This document shows positions 62,083 to 64,000 of a stretch of DNA of 64,000 nt, in pieces (position 1 is the stretch's first letter; each line of letters begins with the position of its first letter). Position numbers and translations under genes: made by a program. The stretch covers positions 27,204,621 to 27,268,620 of the forward strand of contig CM025849.1 of assembly GCA_003952965.2 (NCBI GenBank), read 5' to 3'. This DNA is from Morella rubra. Lineage: Eukaryota; Streptophyta; Magnoliopsida; Fagales; Myricaceae. Below the pieces are notes generated by a model, which made no database searches, had not been told where the DNA came from, and was given only the letters and a program-made list of their open reading frames with translations.

Positions 62083-63290
62083 TTAAAGGACAAAGAAATG
62101 TCCTGCACAGAAGGAAACGAGCATCGAGCCTATGGAAACAAATAGCAACGTTAAACCTATCAAGAGCCTAGTTGGCAGGACCTTGCCGAAATCTTTCTCT
62201 TGATACCGCGAGGTTAAGATGGCGAGGAACATGACAACGGCCATGATAGAGCAGCAGAGTGCAATTAACAATGAGATGGCGAAGACGTCAAACGCGGAAT
62301 GCTTTTCGAGAATTGGAGTGCCAACATATCCTGCTTGACACCTTTGAGGACCGTGGCAGAGTTGGCAAATGCCACAGTGGCGATGAGTGCAGCCACGATG
62401 GAGCAGGATTCAAAGGTCTTGCCAAGCCACTCGCCACCGTTCCTAACAAGGTCCATGTGGGTGTCTGTGAACACGTCTTCTAGGGTCTGGCCCAGGTTAT
62501 TGTAGCGGGGAAAGAAGTGTCGAGGCATGGACTCCTTGATGAACTACAACAAGGCCAAGGGACGTCAGGCATTAAATATCTCGCAACTTATGCTTTTGAA
62601 AAAAACTAATTAATGGCCCAAATACATGATATTGTGCTGATCTATATATTCGACTACCAGTATCAAATTTTAACCTATTGAATTTCAAGATATGAGCAAC
62701 AAATTAAAATTATATTTTGCCATTCTAAACTATATATCATGTCTCTGATAATTGTGATGTCCCTTATAAATTTTGACTTCATACTTCTTCACTCTTAAAT
62801 TATAAAAAAATGTACCATTTACACATATATCCTGAGCTATAATTTTGTATTTCTATTAAAACCCCGCAAACTTTATAGAAAAGAAAATTAATAAAAGTTG
62901 GTATCTTCCCATTCTCTCTCAAACGTACCTCATACCACTTGAACTCCAATTGCATTTGCAACGCTGCCCCAGGAATTAGCCAGGGCTTGTGGTCACCAAG
63001 CTTTGCCGCGAGATGCGAGGCACTATTGCCTTGGTTATCCACTTCCTTAAACACACTGACTTTCAGGACAAGACTTTTTAACAAGAGTTTGTATACATGT
63101 GGCTGCCTGTTTTCCACCGCCAACAGCACTATATTCTTCTTTTCCTCGTTCGTATCGTCCGTGCAACCGTAAAGAGTTTCAAAATTCCCTCCACCATCTC
63201 GGCAGTATCACTTTTGGCTGCAAGTAGTATAGGAGTCACTTCGCTAGTTTGCTTGCCGGCCTTTCAGAGCCTTTGCCCTTCCCTGCCAAT
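62083..63290 (-). pseudogene. Ankyrin-repeat/PGG-domain protein pseudogene
   Basis: Minus-strand relic of an ACD6/ITN1-like membrane protein: ankyrin sequence [20 protein letters not shown] and [20 protein letters not shown], then the link [20 protein letters not shown]. After a still canonical intron (62928-62544), the PGG part follows: [36 protein letters not shown], and the last helices [20 protein letters not shown] to the stop at 62083. Two single-base frameshifts are evident. One is near 63160, between the first repeat and ENRQPH. The other is near 62325, where [12 protein letters not shown] is broken. The N-terminal ankyrin repeats are missing. Intact splice sites and few changes suggest recent loss. 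Confidence 0.75.
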
Positions 63291-63552
63291 TATAAGACAT
63301 GCAAAACGCCGTACTTATTACACATTACATGGTGTTTAGACTTGAATAAAACTAGCTGGGGTGACTAACTGATAAATTAAGATCAAAATTTCATTACAAT
63401 TTGGTTCTTGATCACCCCTTGAGAAGGCGTTGGTGTCAAAGGTGACTCTGCCGCCATCTTCAAAATCAATTCTCTCCGTAATTGCATTTTCAAAGTTATC
63501 AAACCAAACCCAAAACTCTCGGAGTTTATAACAAGTAGTGTTCGGAAGAGAA

Positions 63553-64000
63553 TTGAGTAAGTATGATCACAAGAATTTGGCCAAACACAAAATATCTAGA
63601 CGTGGTTATAACGGGTGCTATGGCTCAGTACATACCCACGCTTGACTATTATAGTGGAGGGCTGCCTCCTGCTAGCGCCACGTACGCGTCCTCCAAGTGC
63701 TACTCTGGGCTTAACCTCAAGCCAATGTCCAAGCCTTCTGAGGCTTCCTATACTATCATGCCAAACATGGGTTACTTTGAGTTCTTGCCGCTCGAGCAGA
63801 ACGATCTAGCTCTATCTCGTGACTCGCCTCCACGTCTTGTCGACCTAGCCAACGTAGAAGTTGAGAAAGAATATGAGCTCATAATTACCACCTATGCCGG
63901 ACTTTGCCGCTACCGAGGGGGTGACATCCTCCAAGTCACAGATTTCTACAACTCGGCTCCACAATTTCGATTTATAAGAAGAAAGAATGCTCTTTTGAGC
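63553..64000 (+). pseudogene. Partial GH3 (auxin-amido synthetase-like) sequence, runs off the window
   Basis: From about 63562 the frame reads [20 protein letters not shown] and continues with [58 protein letters not shown] and [15 protein letters not shown] to the window end. This is the middle of a GH3 acyl-acid amido synthetase, the family that joins amino acids to auxin or jasmonate. An in-frame TGA lies just upstream, at about 63554. The earlier GH3 part with the first ATP-binding motif is not found in the preceding kilobases. Several positions differ from the usual family sequence (SSKCYSG for [17 protein letters not shown] for LYRYRVGDIL). It is therefore probably a decayed fragment, though an exon of a gene with a long intron cannot be excluded. 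Confidence 0.7.

Overview
This window is a stretch of nuclear genome from a flowering plant, most likely a eudicot. Genes are split by GT-AG introns with AT-rich interiors, and the gene families are plant ones: a GH3 fragment, an NLP-type PB1 fragment, a group of PP2C phosphatases found in plants, and RHY1A-like RING-H2 ligases. Small MITE-like DNA transposons lie between the genes. The species cannot be named from the sequence.

Layout. 1-5.1 kb: a decayed C-terminal piece of a NIN-like (NLP6/7-type) transcription factor, then a nested tandem duplication that copies the end of that piece together with the promoter and leader region of the next gene. 5.9-12.0 kb (+): ubiquitin-like/BAG6-type proline-rich protein, 15 coding exons, with one minor-spliceosome (U12) intron. 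13.3-15.4 kb (+): ribosomal protein uS17 (RPS11), with a GC-AG intron. 18.1-21.6 kb (+): PP2C phosphatase. 23.3-25.2 kb (-): SLC37-type glycerol-3-phosphate transporter. 25.8-27.1 kb: a Mutator-like element with long terminal inverted repeats carrying an ataxin-2/CID exon (Pack-MULE). 28.0-33.6 kb (-): the spliceosomal GTPase Snu114/CLO. 36.3-38.1 kb (-): two tandem His/Pro-rich microprotein genes. 40.1-44.9 kb (+): RING-H2 ligase with a possible myristoylation site. 45.3-47.5 kb (-): conserved plant protein of unknown function. 50.6-55.6 kb (-): two tandem RHY1A-like genes, the second lacking its RING domain. 56.5-58.2 kb: DNA-transposon relics and a LINE-type RNase H scrap. 60.05-60.5 kb (+): small intronless plant gene. 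61.3-62.0 kb: hAT-like element with a perfect 8-bp target duplication. 62.1-63.3 kb (-): ankyrin/PGG pseudogene. 63.55-64 kb (+): partial, degraded GH3 sequence running off the window.

For every multi-exon gene, exon joins were chosen so that the whole coding sequence stays in frame. The summed exon lengths are divisible by three: 717, 159, 383, 500, 990, 539, 530, 189 and 131 aa. The genes do not form one pathway. Two concern RNA splicing or translation (CLO, uS17) and several concern ubiquitin (BAG6-like, RING-H2, RHY1A-like). I found no CRISPR array, no rRNA and no convincing tRNA. The most interesting items are the Pack-MULE with a captured ataxin-2 exon, the RING-less RHY1A duplicate, the U12 and GC-AG introns, the promoter-duplicating tandem array and the His/Pro microprotein pair.
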